Assembly (NCBI GenBank): GCA_024275955.1
Contig: JAJRYD010000031.1
Coordinates: 2,501-66,500 of the forward strand
Direction: 5' to 3'
Length of the DNA stretch: 64,000 nt
DNA from: Nitrospirota bacterium
GTDB taxonomy: Bacteria; Nitrospinota_A; UBA7883; JACRGQ01
Shown here: positions 46,670-54,499 of the stretch, one piece after another
Numbering within the stretch: position 1 is the first letter of the stretch
How the letters are laid out: every line of letters begins with the position of its first letter
Program-made: the position numbers and the translations under genes
The notes under the pieces: model-generated
What the model was told of the DNA's origin: nothing
The model's database searches: none
Seen by the model: the letters and a program-made list of their open reading frames with translations, nothing else

Positions 46670-47557
46670 TTAACTGCTAAAAGAGCGTATTTCCGCCAAA
46701 AGGTCGTCGCCTATCTTTCCATTTTTTCTATAGCGTTCCATAGCTTTTCCGCAGTCGCAGGTTCTCTTGGCACCGGAAAGTTTTTGAAGCGTTGTCTCTA
46801 GTATCTCAGGTAGCAGGGTTATAGACCGCTCTACCTTATTCTTTTCATCTTCTCTCAGCATTCCCTCAAAAAGTTCGCCTTCTTTAAAAGACCGCTCTTT
46901 TATCCCTTCGGCAAAGTTGCTTATAAGGCATATTGATGAATAGCAGATTTCAAGCTCGCGGGCGAGGAACGCTTCGGTAGCAAGAGTCATCCCTACCATA
47001 TCGGCTCCCCACTTTCTGTACATCTTTATCTCTGCTGGTGTTTCCAGCCTCGGCCCTTCCGTGCATAGGTACACTCCGTCGTTGTGATAATCGCAATTAC
47101 CGGCAGAGTAAAGGGCTGTTATCAGCTCTTCCCTTATTTCTGGGCAAAAAGGGTTGCTCATCCTGATAAACCCAAGCCCCGAGTTTTTGTAATAGGTAGA
47201 TTCCCTTTTCGTACTGCTGTCTATTATGTCATCGGGAATTACGAGGTCGCCCGGGTTTAGTCTTTGGTTCAAGGAGCCGGGTTGCGACCAAGAGATTATC
47301 TGTTTTATCCCCAGCTCCGCCATAGCCCATATATTCGCGCGGTAGTTCACAAAGGGCGCTGTTACCTCGTACCCCTCCTCGCCGTGACGGGAGAGGAAGC
47401 GGTAGCTGTAACCATCTTTTTCGAATAGATGTATAGGCGCGCTTTCGCCAAACGGAGTGGTGACAGGATTAGTAGCTCTCACCGTGCCAAAAGAGTTTTG
47501 CGCCAAAAGGTCGTAAGCTCTGCTACCGCCGATAACGCCGAAAGTGGGTTTAGCCAT
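46670..47557 (-). CDS. mtnP: S-methyl-5'-thioadenosine phosphorylase
   Basis: A 295-residue PNP-family enzyme. FGVIGGSRAYDLL at the start, TPFGESAPIHLFE, FLSRHGEEGYEV, and ALGIKQIISWSQPGSL then CTEGPRLETPAEIKMYRKWGADMVGMT are MTAP hallmarks. It phosphorolyses methylthioadenosine, a by-product of polyamine or AHL synthesis, to adenine and methylthioribose-1-P; the window's arginine decarboxylase makes polyamine precursors. It is bracketed by direct MITE copies 4 and 5. The C-terminus carries a Cys-rich extension (RTCDCGKAM). Confidence 0.9.
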   Translation of the reverse strand: MAKPTFGVIGGSRAYDLLAQNSFGTVRATNPVTTPFGESAPIHLFEKDGYSYRFLSRHGEEGYEVTAPFVNYRANIWAMAELGIKQIISWSQPGSLNQRLNPGDLVIPDDIIDSSTKRESTYYKNSGLGFIRMSNPFCPEIREELITALYSAGNCDYHNDGVYLCTEGPRLETPAEIKMYRKWGADMVGMTLATEAFLARELEICYSSICLISNFAEGIKERSFKEGELFEGMLREDEKNKVERSITLLPEILETTLQKLSGAKRTCDCGKAMERYRKNGKIGDDLLAEIRSFSS

Positions 47558-47762
47558 TCGTCTATTCTAGCTTTTATCCGGCAGATTTTCTTTGAGAAAC
47601 TTATAGTTCTATTCGGCGGGTAGGCTTCGCTTTAGTATTGTTCTCGACTGCTCTGTAGCCCTTCACGGCTAGCAGGTTTTTTTATTTTGCCGCAAAAGCG
47701 CAAAGAAGAACAGCAAGCTCCCAGCCTGTAAGGCGGTAACTGCGCTATGTGAATAGCTTGAA

Positions 47763-47891
47763 GGGACTGTTTCCAAAAGAGTTTTTTGAGCAGTTTAAGG
47801 GAAAGTTTATTTTCTAACTTCTTTAAAATAGAACCGTTAGAGAGTGGCAAGTTGTAGCAAAATCAAGATTGTCTTATTCGGCAACAGCCCC
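47763..47891 (-). repeat. MITE-like element, copy 5 (intact)
   Basis: A 129-bp element in reverse orientation (gggactgtttcc to gcaacagcccc), flanked by the perfect 5-bp duplication TTGAA (47758-47762 and 47892-47896). It is the main content of the 47558-47948 gene-free stretch; the remainder shows nothing recognisable. Confidence 0.92.
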
Positions 47892-47948
47892 TTGAAGTGT
47901 CGTCTATATTTGCCGCTGGCGGCTAGTCGTCCTGCGCCGTTCGCGTAG

Positions 47949-48743
47949 CTACCAGTCTTTTTCCAGTTTTCGTTCGCGGAATTTTTGCCGCCGGACATCT
48001 TTTTGAATATTTTTTTCGTCTTGCTTTAGCGCTTCAAGCACTCTTTTCATTTCATCAGGTTTCATCTTCCCCGGCTTTCTCTCTTTTTGAGCGGATGATT
48101 CTCTTTTTTGTTTATCTTTGCCTTGCTTAGGTTTTCCCTGTTTGTCTCCGTTTTTTTCATCTTTTTTGTTCTGCTCACTTTGTTTATCGTTCTCTTTTTC
48201 CTTCTTATCTTTTTTATCTTGTTTATCTTCGTTTTTTTTGTCTTTCTTTTCTTTATCTTTGTCGTCTTTTTTCTTTTGTTTTTTTAGCTCTTTTAGTTTT
48301 TGAAGGGTATGTTCAAGATATTCTTTAGCGGTGCTATTGGAAGGTTCTTTGTAGAGTATTTTCCTGTAGCTTTGAGCGGCATTGGTAAGTTTTTCTTCTG
48401 CCGGTTTGATATCGCCTTTTCCAAGTTTTTTAACTCCAGCCCAGTAGCTTGCGTTGCCGAAATTTAGAAGAGATTTCTCGGCCAGTTCTTTTTTTTTGGA
48501 TCTCAGCAAAGGCTCATACAGTTCAGCCGCCTTATCGTACTCTTTGAGCCTGTAAAGAGCGTTCGCTTGGTTGTATTTTGCGACTTCCGAATCTTTTTGC
48601 TCTCTTGCCGCCGAGTATTGCTCCAAAGCTTCCTTGTAATCGCCTTCACGGTAAAGCTTATTGCCCTCTTCAATTCTTGAAAAATGTTCATCGCCAAACC
48701 CTAGAAGAAAAGGGACGGCAAAAAGCACGGCAAGCTTTTTCAC
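47949..48743 (-). CDS. TPR protein, BatC/BatE-like
   Basis: A 264-residue protein with a signal peptide-like N-terminus (KLAVLFAVPFLLGFG). TPR repeats follow at residues about 20-140 (FSRIEEGNKLYREGDYKEAL, NQANALYRLKEYDKAAELY). Then comes a Lys/Asp/Glu-rich low-complexity region (about 145-220) and a basic C-terminal helix. The pattern resembles the aerotolerance-operon TPR proteins (BatC/BatE), but no MoxR or VWA genes are present. It starts at GTG, overlapping the Ppx gene stop (GTGA). Confidence 0.65.
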   Translation of the reverse strand: MKKLAVLFAVPFLLGFGDEHFSRIEEGNKLYREGDYKEALEQYSAAREQKDSEVAKYNQANALYRLKEYDKAAELYEPLLRSKKKELAEKSLLNFGNASYWAGVKKLGKGDIKPAEEKLTNAAQSYRKILYKEPSNSTAKEYLEHTLQKLKELKKQKKKDDKDKEKKDKKNEDKQDKKDKKEKENDKQSEQNKKDEKNGDKQGKPKQGKDKQKRESSAQKERKPGKMKPDEMKRVLEALKQDEKNIQKDVRRQKFRERKLEKDW

Positions 48744-49705
48744 AAAGTTGTCCCCTTAAATAGGCCGTCATTCACCGCGAGCAGTATCCCTTCCCTCAGT
48801 CCCGCGTCACTTACTGTAAGTAACTCGGCATCAAAATTTTCCATAATAGAAAGGATTATGCCGAATCCGGGGATTATGAGGTCTTCGCGTCCGTTTTTGA
48901 GAGAAGCTATTTCGCCTAGCTCTTCAATGGTCATTTCGGCTACCTGCTTTAGAAGGGTCTCCACGTCGTTTCTGCCGAGAATCGCGTTGTTTATCAGGCT
49001 GTGGTCGTACTTTTTTAGATTCAACTGCATCGCGGCGATAGAGGTTACACTGCCGGCCGTTCCTACAAGCATGAACGGCTCTTTAATGTCTAGTTTTTTC
49101 TTTACCGTTTCTATTTCGCCTTTAAGGTATTTCTTCAGGTTGCCGAACTCATCTCTTATCAAAGGAGCTTTGCTTATAAAAGTTTCGGCAAGCGGTACAA
49201 CCCCAAGGCTGGTACCTGCCTGCCGTATATCGCCGTCGCCGTTTTTGTAGATAAACTCGGTGCTGCCTCCGCCGATATCGAAAAGAAGCATGCTCTTGCC
49301 TTTAGTCTCTATTACTGTCTCCACCCCTTTGAGCGAAAGCTCGGCCTCTGTTTCCCAGCCGATTATATTCAGGTCAAGCCCTGTTTTTTCTCTTAAAAGT
49401 TTTTGAAAGTCCGCTTTGTTGCCGGCATTTCTTACCGCATGGGTAGCTACTGCCGCGAGCTGGTACGGTTTCATTTTCGACGCTCCGTCGATAAGGCTCT
49501 CTATCCCGTCAACCGCTCTTTCCATCGCTTTGTCGGCAAGCAGGCCTGTGCTGTGCATCCCCTCGCCAAGCCTTGTTATAATTTGCGACGAGTGCAGAAA
49601 TTTAAGCCGGTCTCCGTCCAGTTCCGCCACAAGTAGCCGGATGGTGTTAGAGCCTATGTCGAGCGCTCCCAGTTTTTCAGACGGCATAGCTTTTTTTAAA
49701 AACAT
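48740..49705 (-). CDS. Exopolyphosphatase/guanosine pentaphosphatase family protein
   Basis: A 321-residue Ppx/GppA protein. The ASKHA signatures are visible: GALDIGSNTIRLLVAEL, LLFDIGGGSTEF (phosphate site) and MLVGTAGSVTSIAAM. The length matches the short Ppx form with no HD domain. It hydrolyses polyphosphate or pppGpp. The first ATG (49705) is used; an in-frame ATG at 49687 is an alternative. It is divergent from the GHMP kinase, with a 58-bp spacer. Confidence 0.9.
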   Translation of the reverse strand: MFLKKAMPSEKLGALDIGSNTIRLLVAELDGDRLKFLHSSQIITRLGEGMHSTGLLADKAMERAVDGIESLIDGASKMKPYQLAAVATHAVRNAGNKADFQKLLREKTGLDLNIIGWETEAELSLKGVETVIETKGKSMLLFDIGGGSTEFIYKNGDGDIRQAGTSLGVVPLAETFISKAPLIRDEFGNLKKYLKGEIETVKKKLDIKEPFMLVGTAGSVTSIAAMQLNLKKYDHSLINNAILGRNDVETLLKQVAEMTIEELGEIASLKNGREDLIIPGFGIILSIMENFDAELLTVSDAGLREGILLAVNDGLFKGTTL

Positions 49706-49763
49706 TTTTTCTTTTCATCAGTTTGAATATAGACTAAAAGCTGAATTTCAATCAATAAGAGAT

Positions 49764-50738
49764 ATGAAGATAATTGTAAAAGCTCCAACAAGGATAGATA
49801 TTGCCGGTGGCACGCTGGATATACAGCCTCTCTCGGCGGTTTTTGCTCCTTCGGTATGCGTTAATGTAGCGGTTAACCTTTATGCTACGGTCTCTGCCGT
49901 TAAAGGCAAAAAGGGGAGGGCTGTGGTTCATTCGTCCGCGCTTGGGAGAACTATTGTCTATTCAAAAGTTCCGGAGAAAAGCAAGACGCTATTTCATAGA
50001 CTGCTTGATATATACCCTGCCGATGGCTGGGAGTTTACGGTCGATACTCTCTCGCCAGCGGGCGCAGGGCTTGGCGGTTCGTCGGCTATGCTTATAGCTT
50101 TCATAAAGGCTGTGCTAAAGGCTACCGGCAGGAGGGTAGGAAAAATGGAGGTGCTGGAGATAGCCAAAAATATCGAAGCGAGGCATTTGGGCATACCTAC
50201 CGGAGTGCAGGATTATCTGGCGGCGCTTAACGGCGGGCTGAACGTGATAGAGTCTACAACCGCCGGTTTTGTGTATGGAAGGCCCAAGCTTGACGGCAGT
50301 GAGATAGAAAAAAGGGTACTGCTTTTTTACTCTGGAAAATCGCGGATTTCGGGCGATGCCAACTGGGCGATGTTCAAAAAAGCGCTCGATGGCGATAAGG
50401 CTATGGTGAATGTTTTTAGAGGCATCGCCAGAAACTCGCTGAAAGTTCTAGAGGCGTTGGAAAAGAACAGCTGGAGCAAGGTAGGAGCTTGCTTGTTAAA
50501 GGAAAACGGTTTAAGGGAAAAGCTGGGGCGGTTGGTAGTTCCGCCATCGCTTGCAAAGATTTTTAAAAGCACACAAAAGCTTGGCGGTTATTCTAAAATA
50601 TGCGGCGCCGGCGGCGGCGGATGTTTTATCGTCTGGTGCGGCCCGAAAAAAAGGGAGGCGATAAAAACCTTTATGCGGGAAAAAGGGATGACGCACCTAG
50701 ATTTTAAAGTAGGCAGAGCGTCTGTCTCTACGCGCTAG
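49764..50738 (+). CDS. GHMP-family sugar or mevalonate-type kinase
   Basis: I start at ATG 49764 (MKIIVKAPTRIDIAGGTLD), although an open frame extends upstream, because family homology begins here. The 324-residue kinase has the ATP motif LSPAGAGLGGSSAMLIAF, GIPTGVQDYLAALNGG, and a GAGGGGCFIVW C-terminal motif 3. It most resembles heptose-phosphate (HddA-like), galactokinase-like or mevalonate-pathway GHMP kinases; substrate not assignable. It is divergent from the Ppx gene and convergent with the PQ-loop gene, which it overlaps by 11 nt. Confidence 0.8.
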   Translation: MKIIVKAPTRIDIAGGTLDIQPLSAVFAPSVCVNVAVNLYATVSAVKGKKGRAVVHSSALGRTIVYSKVPEKSKTLFHRLLDIYPADGWEFTVDTLSPAGAGLGGSSAMLIAFIKAVLKATGRRVGKMEVLEIAKNIEARHLGIPTGVQDYLAALNGGLNVIESTTAGFVYGRPKLDGSEIEKRVLLFYSGKSRISGDANWAMFKKALDGDKAMVNVFRGIARNSLKVLEALEKNSWSKVGACLLKENGLREKLGRLVVPPSLAKIFKSTQKLGGYSKICGAGGGGCFIVWCGPKKREAIKTFMREKGMTHLDFKVGRASVSTR

Positions 50739-51003
50739 CTTCGCTTTTTGTCTCTACGGGAAAATAGATAAATTTTAGAATAACAAGGCAGACAAGGAAG
50801 TTTATTATAAGGTTTGTCATCAGCGGCCAGTCCCACCCAAGCTCGAAAGGAACGTAGAGAAGGAACGACAGTTCGCCTATGAACCATAGCCAGATAAATA
50901 GCGGCGGGAGGCCTTTGCTATGCCCGTCTTTATACGATTTGACAGCTTGCGGCAGGCCACACGCGGCGAAACAAAAGAAGCCTATCCGCCCAAAAACGGT
51001 AAT
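50728..51003 (-). CDS. Small PQ-loop membrane protein with ATT start
   Basis: A 91-residue protein with three TM segments and the pattern GRIGFFCFAACGLPQAVKS, FIWLWFIGELSFLLYV and LIINFLVCLVILKFIYF, matching short PQ-loop/MtN3-type transporters. There is no ATG, GTG or TTG before the conserved part. A strong ribosome-binding site (taggagg, overlapping the CBS gene stop) lies 5 nt before ATT 51003, so initiation at ATT is the best reading. It ends the six-gene operon starting at 54030. Confidence 0.65.
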   Translation of the reverse strand: MTVFGRIGFFCFAACGLPQAVKSYKDGHSKGLPPLFIWLWFIGELSFLLYVPFELGWDWPLMTNLIINFLVCLVILKFIYFPVETKSEASA

Positions 51004-51012
51004 GCCGGCCTC

Positions 51013-51417
51013 CTATTCGTTTAAAGGCCCTTTATTATCCGCCAGCGACTTTACAAGGTCGGTAAGTGATATTATGCCGAGAAGGCTGTTTCCTTCTGTT
51101 ACCAACAGCCTTGATACGCCTATATCGGCCATCTTTTTTGCCGCGTATTTTATATCAAGATGCTGATGCACGTTGTAGCAAGGTTTGCTCATAGCGTCGA
51201 ATACGTTTAGCATTTCTATCTGTTCTTCCCCGGCTATAACCTTTTTCGCTATATCAGAAAAAGTAAGTATGCCAAACGCGTCGCTCTCCTTTCGCGGCAG
51301 GATTATCAGCGACTTGACATTTTTCTCAAGCATAAAGTTCATCGCGTCCATCAGCGGTGCCATAGCGTCTATCGTAATAACGTTCGTGACCATTAGGTCT
51401 TTTACCTGCACACTCAA
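51013..51417 (-). CDS. CBS-domain pair protein
   Basis: A 134-residue protein made of two CBS domains and nothing else (VKDLMVTNVITIDAMAPLMDAM, FGILTFSDIAKKVI, then MSKPCYNVHQHLDIKYAAKKM and LGIISLTDLVKSL). CBS pairs bind adenine nucleotides and gate partner proteins. Here the neighbours are a P-II-like protein and DUF1538 membrane proteins, suggesting regulation of transport, but no assay-type evidence exists. Confidence 0.85.
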   Translation of the reverse strand: MSVQVKDLMVTNVITIDAMAPLMDAMNFMLEKNVKSLIILPRKESDAFGILTFSDIAKKVIAGEEQIEMLNVFDAMSKPCYNVHQHLDIKYAAKKMADIGVSRLLVTEGNSLLGIISLTDLVKSLADNKGPLNE

Positions 51418-51429
51418 AACGTTTTCTCC

Positions 51430-51774
51430 TTATATAAATTCTTCGGCTTCTTTCCTTAAAATCGAAAGCTGGCTTTCAAGCCCCACTACCGAATCTATAG
51501 GAAGCGAAAAGCATATTCCGTGTCCAGGTTCCTTAAGGTTTCCGGCATCGTAAATAGCTTTCATTATTTCGCCACATTTGTGTTTTTCTACCAGCATAAC
51601 AAGCGCTTCCTGCGGTTTATCTAGTGCTAGACCAAGAAAGGTTTTTGTCTCTTTGTGGCCTGTTCCTCTCGCGGAGAGTATAGTCGCTCCCGTCGCGCCA
51701 TGCTCTTTTGCCCCGTCAATTATCCCTTGCATATGTTCTATCGGGCATATGGTAAAAATCATGTTAAAACGCAT
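51430..51774 (-). CDS. P-II-like regulatory protein
   Basis: A 114-residue ferredoxin-fold protein. It has a P-II-like start (FTICPIEHMQGIIDGAKEHGATGATILSARG) with GTGHKE in the T-loop position, and an ILKRE-type C-terminus, but the T-loop Tyr and B-loop motifs of GlnB are missing. Such P-II-like proteins are often found next to DUF1538 membrane proteins. It may sense a nucleotide and gate the transporter. Confidence 0.7.
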   Translation of the reverse strand: MRFNMIFTICPIEHMQGIIDGAKEHGATGATILSARGTGHKETKTFLGLALDKPQEALVMLVEKHKCGEIMKAIYDAGNLKEPGHGICFSLPIDSVVGLESQLSILRKEAEEFI

Positions 51775-51795
51775 TTATTATCACCTCCTTTATTA

Positions 51796-52514
51796 TTATT
51801 CTCTTTTTATTAGTTTGGCAATGATTGAATAACTCAGTACAGATATCATCGGAAAAACAGAAGCAAAAGCTATAAGACCAAAACCGTCTATGAGCGGGTT
51901 CCTTCCCGGAGTGTTTGTGGCCATACCTATGCCGATTGCCGTTACCAGCGGCACAGTGATGGTAGATGTGGTAACGCCGCCGGAATCGTAGGCGAGCGGT
52001 ACTATCTCCTTCGGGGCGTAAAAAGTGAGAACAACAGCTATCAGGTAGCCGATTAGTATGTAAAGCCAAAGCGGGTCGCCGGATAATATACGGTATACCC
52101 CAAGCGTAAGGCCGACAGCGACACCGATGGCGACGGCGTTGCGCAGGTAAAAGCTTGGCAGAGCGCCGGCGCTTATCTCTTCGGCTTTTCCGGCTACCGC
52201 GAGTAGCGCCGGCTCTGCCATTGTAGTGGAGTAGCCTATGCAAAAAGCGAAGGCGAGAGCCCAGCCCTTAAGTTCCGGGCGCGAAAGCTTTTCCGCCATA
52301 GATTCGCCTACAGGGAAGATCGCCATATCGAGCCCTAATAAAAAGAAGTATAGACCTGCCACAACCGCCGCAAAGCCGATTATTATTTTTTTGGGTTTGG
52401 GAGGCTTTGCTTTAGCACCGCGAACTGGAAGAAAAGGACGACAGCAAGCACCGGAGCAACATCACGCAGGATAATTAGAAAGTCTGCTACCAGTGTGTTC
52501 AAAAATTCAATCAT
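51796..52514 (-). pseudogene. Second DUF1538 membrane protein, frameshifted in an A7 run
   Basis: The upstream piece begins at ATG 52514 (overlapping the previous gene's stop) and encodes MIEFLNTLVADFLIILRDVA, which matches the N-terminus of the first DUF1538 gene. It ends at TAA 52383-52385 after PKK. Reading on in the next frame from the same A7 run gives IIIGFAAVVAGLYFFLLG and then the whole DUF1538 core (FPVGESMAEKLSR, EPALLAVAGKAEEI, VTTSTITVPLVTAIGIGMA, NPLIDGFGLIAFA). One extra A would restore a single 239-residue protein. A 188-residue piece starting at GTG 52362 could still be made. Predicted inner-membrane transporter of unknown substrate. Confidence 0.8.
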
Positions 52515-53203
52515 AGTACCGCTATTCCGTATGCCATTACGGTAATCATCGGGGTTGGCGCGGCGAACGCTATCAGGCCGAATCCATCCACAAGAGGGTT
52601 TCTTCCGGCTATAGAGCTGGCAAGGCCTACACCGAGCGCGGTAACGAGCGGTACCGTTACGGTAGATGTGGTAACGCCGGCTAAATCGTAGGCGAGGCCT
52701 ATTATCTCGTTTGGCGCAAAGAGAGTCATTATCATTACCAGTGTGTAGCCGGTAATGACGTAGTAGTGAACAGGGTGTCCTAATATTATTCTCATCGTCC
52801 CAACCGCTATTCCGCTAGCGACACCTATCGCCACGGTGTTTCTTAGCGTAAAGGCAGAAAGCTTACCTTCAGTTATTATCTCCGCCTTGTTGGCGATAGC
52901 TATCAGAGCCGGCTCTGCTATTGTCGTGGCGTATCCTATAGATGCCGCGAAAATAAGTAGCCACCATATATTTCCTTTTGCGGCGAACGAGTGGGCCATA
53001 GATTCGCCCAGAGGAAAAAGCCCTGCCTCCAGCCCCCGCATAAAAAGGAAAAGGCCGAAGACAACAAGAAAAAGGCCGAGTAGATATTCAAGAGGATGCT
53101 GGAAGCTCTCGCCTATCACGAAAATCTGAAAAAAGAGCAGTACCGATACAAGCGGCACCACGTCGAGGAACGATTTGAAGAAGAGGTAAAAGAAGTTTTT
53201 CAC
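52511..53203 (-). CDS. First DUF1538 membrane protein
   Basis: A 230-residue intact protein starting at GTG, overlapping the hydrolase stop (GTGA). About seven hydrophobic helices, with GLFPLGESMAHSF, EPALIAIANKAEII, GVTTSTVTVPLVTALGVGLA and GRNPLVDGFGLIAFA. DUF1538 proteins are predicted transporters that occur as a pair or duplication. It is paralogous to the frameshifted gene directly downstream, and the two are normally complementary halves. Confidence 0.85.
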   Translation of the reverse strand: MKNFFYLFFKSFLDVVPLVSVLLFFQIFVIGESFQHPLEYLLGLFLVVFGLFLFMRGLEAGLFPLGESMAHSFAAKGNIWWLLIFAASIGYATTIAEPALIAIANKAEIITEGKLSAFTLRNTVAIGVASGIAVGTMRIILGHPVHYYVITGYTLVMIMTLFAPNEIIGLAYDLAGVTTSTVTVPLVTALGVGLASSIAGRNPLVDGFGLIAFAAPTPMITVMAYGIAVL

Positions 53204-54030
53204 TTCCCGCCTTCCGTAATACCAGCGAAATCTATGATGCTTCCGTAATAGAGAGAAGGGTCGGATTCGTACATATCGACATGTCCGGCATTTTCGAATG
53301 TTACAAACTTTTTTGGTTCGTTTGCTTCCTCAAACAGTTTTAGCGAGTGGCGGTAATTTATTACGTTGTCGTTTTTGCCGTGAATGAGAAGAAGAGGGAC
53401 CTTTAGTTTTTTTATTTCTAGCCCGTTATTAAGGGCGGATGATGCCAGTATCCATATAGGCAGAGGCGAAAAGATATCTTTTGCAATTTCTTTAATGGAG
53501 TAGAAACAGCCTTCCATTATTACTCCGGCAGATTCGCGCATATTCGCAAGCTTTAGCGCCGGCGCGCCTCCGAGAGACTGCCCGATGATGATTATATTCT
53601 CAGGCCCAACCCCTTTTTTGTTTATCATAAAATCGTACGCCGCTAAACTATCTTCCACTATCCCGTCTTTAGTGGGGTTTCCTTCGCTTTTTCCATAACC
53701 GCGAAAGTCGAAAATAAAGACTGCGAAGCGGTGTTCAAGATACCCTTTTATTACGGGAAGCCTGTCGGAGATGTTTCCGGCATTGCCATGAATGTAGAGA
53801 ATCGTTTTGCCGTTGCTGTTTGCCGAATTGAAAAACCAGCCATGTATTTTTTCTTTATCTGTTCCGACTTCAAGAAAGATATCTTCCGCCGTAAGGCCGA
53901 TATCTTTAGGCAGGATGGTAAAATCTTTATCGGGGTAGAAAAGAGCTTTCGACTCGTACCATCTGCCGAAAATGAACATAAGAGTGACAGCAATAAAAAT
54001 AGCCGAGATAGTATCTACTCCGTACCGCAT
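53200..54030 (-). CDS. Alpha/beta hydrolase, BEM46-like
   Basis: A 276-residue membrane-anchored hydrolase: an N-terminal TM helix (ISAIFIAVTLMFIFG) and then the alpha/beta core. It has ILYIHGNAGN (oxyanion HGNAGN), the nucleophile elbow IIIGQSLGGAPALK, a catalytic Asp region (HGKNDNVI) and the catalytic His in FENAGHVDMY. It may hydrolyse an ester or amide of a lipid. First gene of the operon reading left through the DUF1538 pair. Confidence 0.88.
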   Translation of the reverse strand: MRYGVDTISAIFIAVTLMFIFGRWYESKALFYPDKDFTILPKDIGLTAEDIFLEVGTDKEKIHGWFFNSANSNGKTILYIHGNAGNISDRLPVIKGYLEHRFAVFIFDFRGYGKSEGNPTKDGIVEDSLAAYDFMINKKGVGPENIIIIGQSLGGAPALKLANMRESAGVIMEGCFYSIKEIAKDIFSPLPIWILASSALNNGLEIKKLKVPLLLIHGKNDNVINYRHSLKLFEEANEPKKFVTFENAGHVDMYESDPSLYYGSIIDFAGITEGGK

Positions 54031-54277
54031 CCGTCAATAGTACTCCATTCCACACCTGCATTGCGGGTTTGCTTCTTGCAGGCGGCCACGCAAGGGCGTG
54101 GAGCGAGTAGTCGCAATGCGGAAGATATGGTTTGTAGAAATTCTATAGAATCTTTGGCAACCGCACAGTCGCCGCCTTTGGCTCTGTTCTCTCTGGTTTC
54201 TCGCCTGCGAGATGCGCATCACCTGCAAGGTGTCAGGAACAGGTAGAATTGCCAGCCTGCTTATCGTTAGGCTATAG

Positions 54278-54407
54278 GAGCCTGTTGCCGAATGAGATAA
54301 ATTTGATTTTTCTACAAATTACCAATCTCTAAAGGCTTTATTTTTAAGAAGTTGGAAAATGAACTTCTTCTTAAAATTCTCAAAAAAACTCTTTTGGAAA
54401 CAGTCCC
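54278..54407 (+). repeat. MITE-like element, copy 6 (intact, upstream of proB)
   Basis: A 130-bp element from gagcctgttgcc to gaaacagtccc with the perfect 5-bp duplication TATAG (54273-54277 and 54408-54412). It lies 93 bp before proB and may affect its transcription. The remainder of 54031-54499 contains two small palindromes (ccacgc..gcgtgg at 54086-54101 and cacctgcaaggtg at 54220-54232) and no gene. Confidence 0.92.
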
Positions 54408-54499
54408 TATAGGTATAGTCTTTGTCGGCAATGACAAGATAGAGCGTTGCCTCATTCACCAGCGCCTCACCTGTGAGGTGTGTGGTAGGCTGTTTTGTT

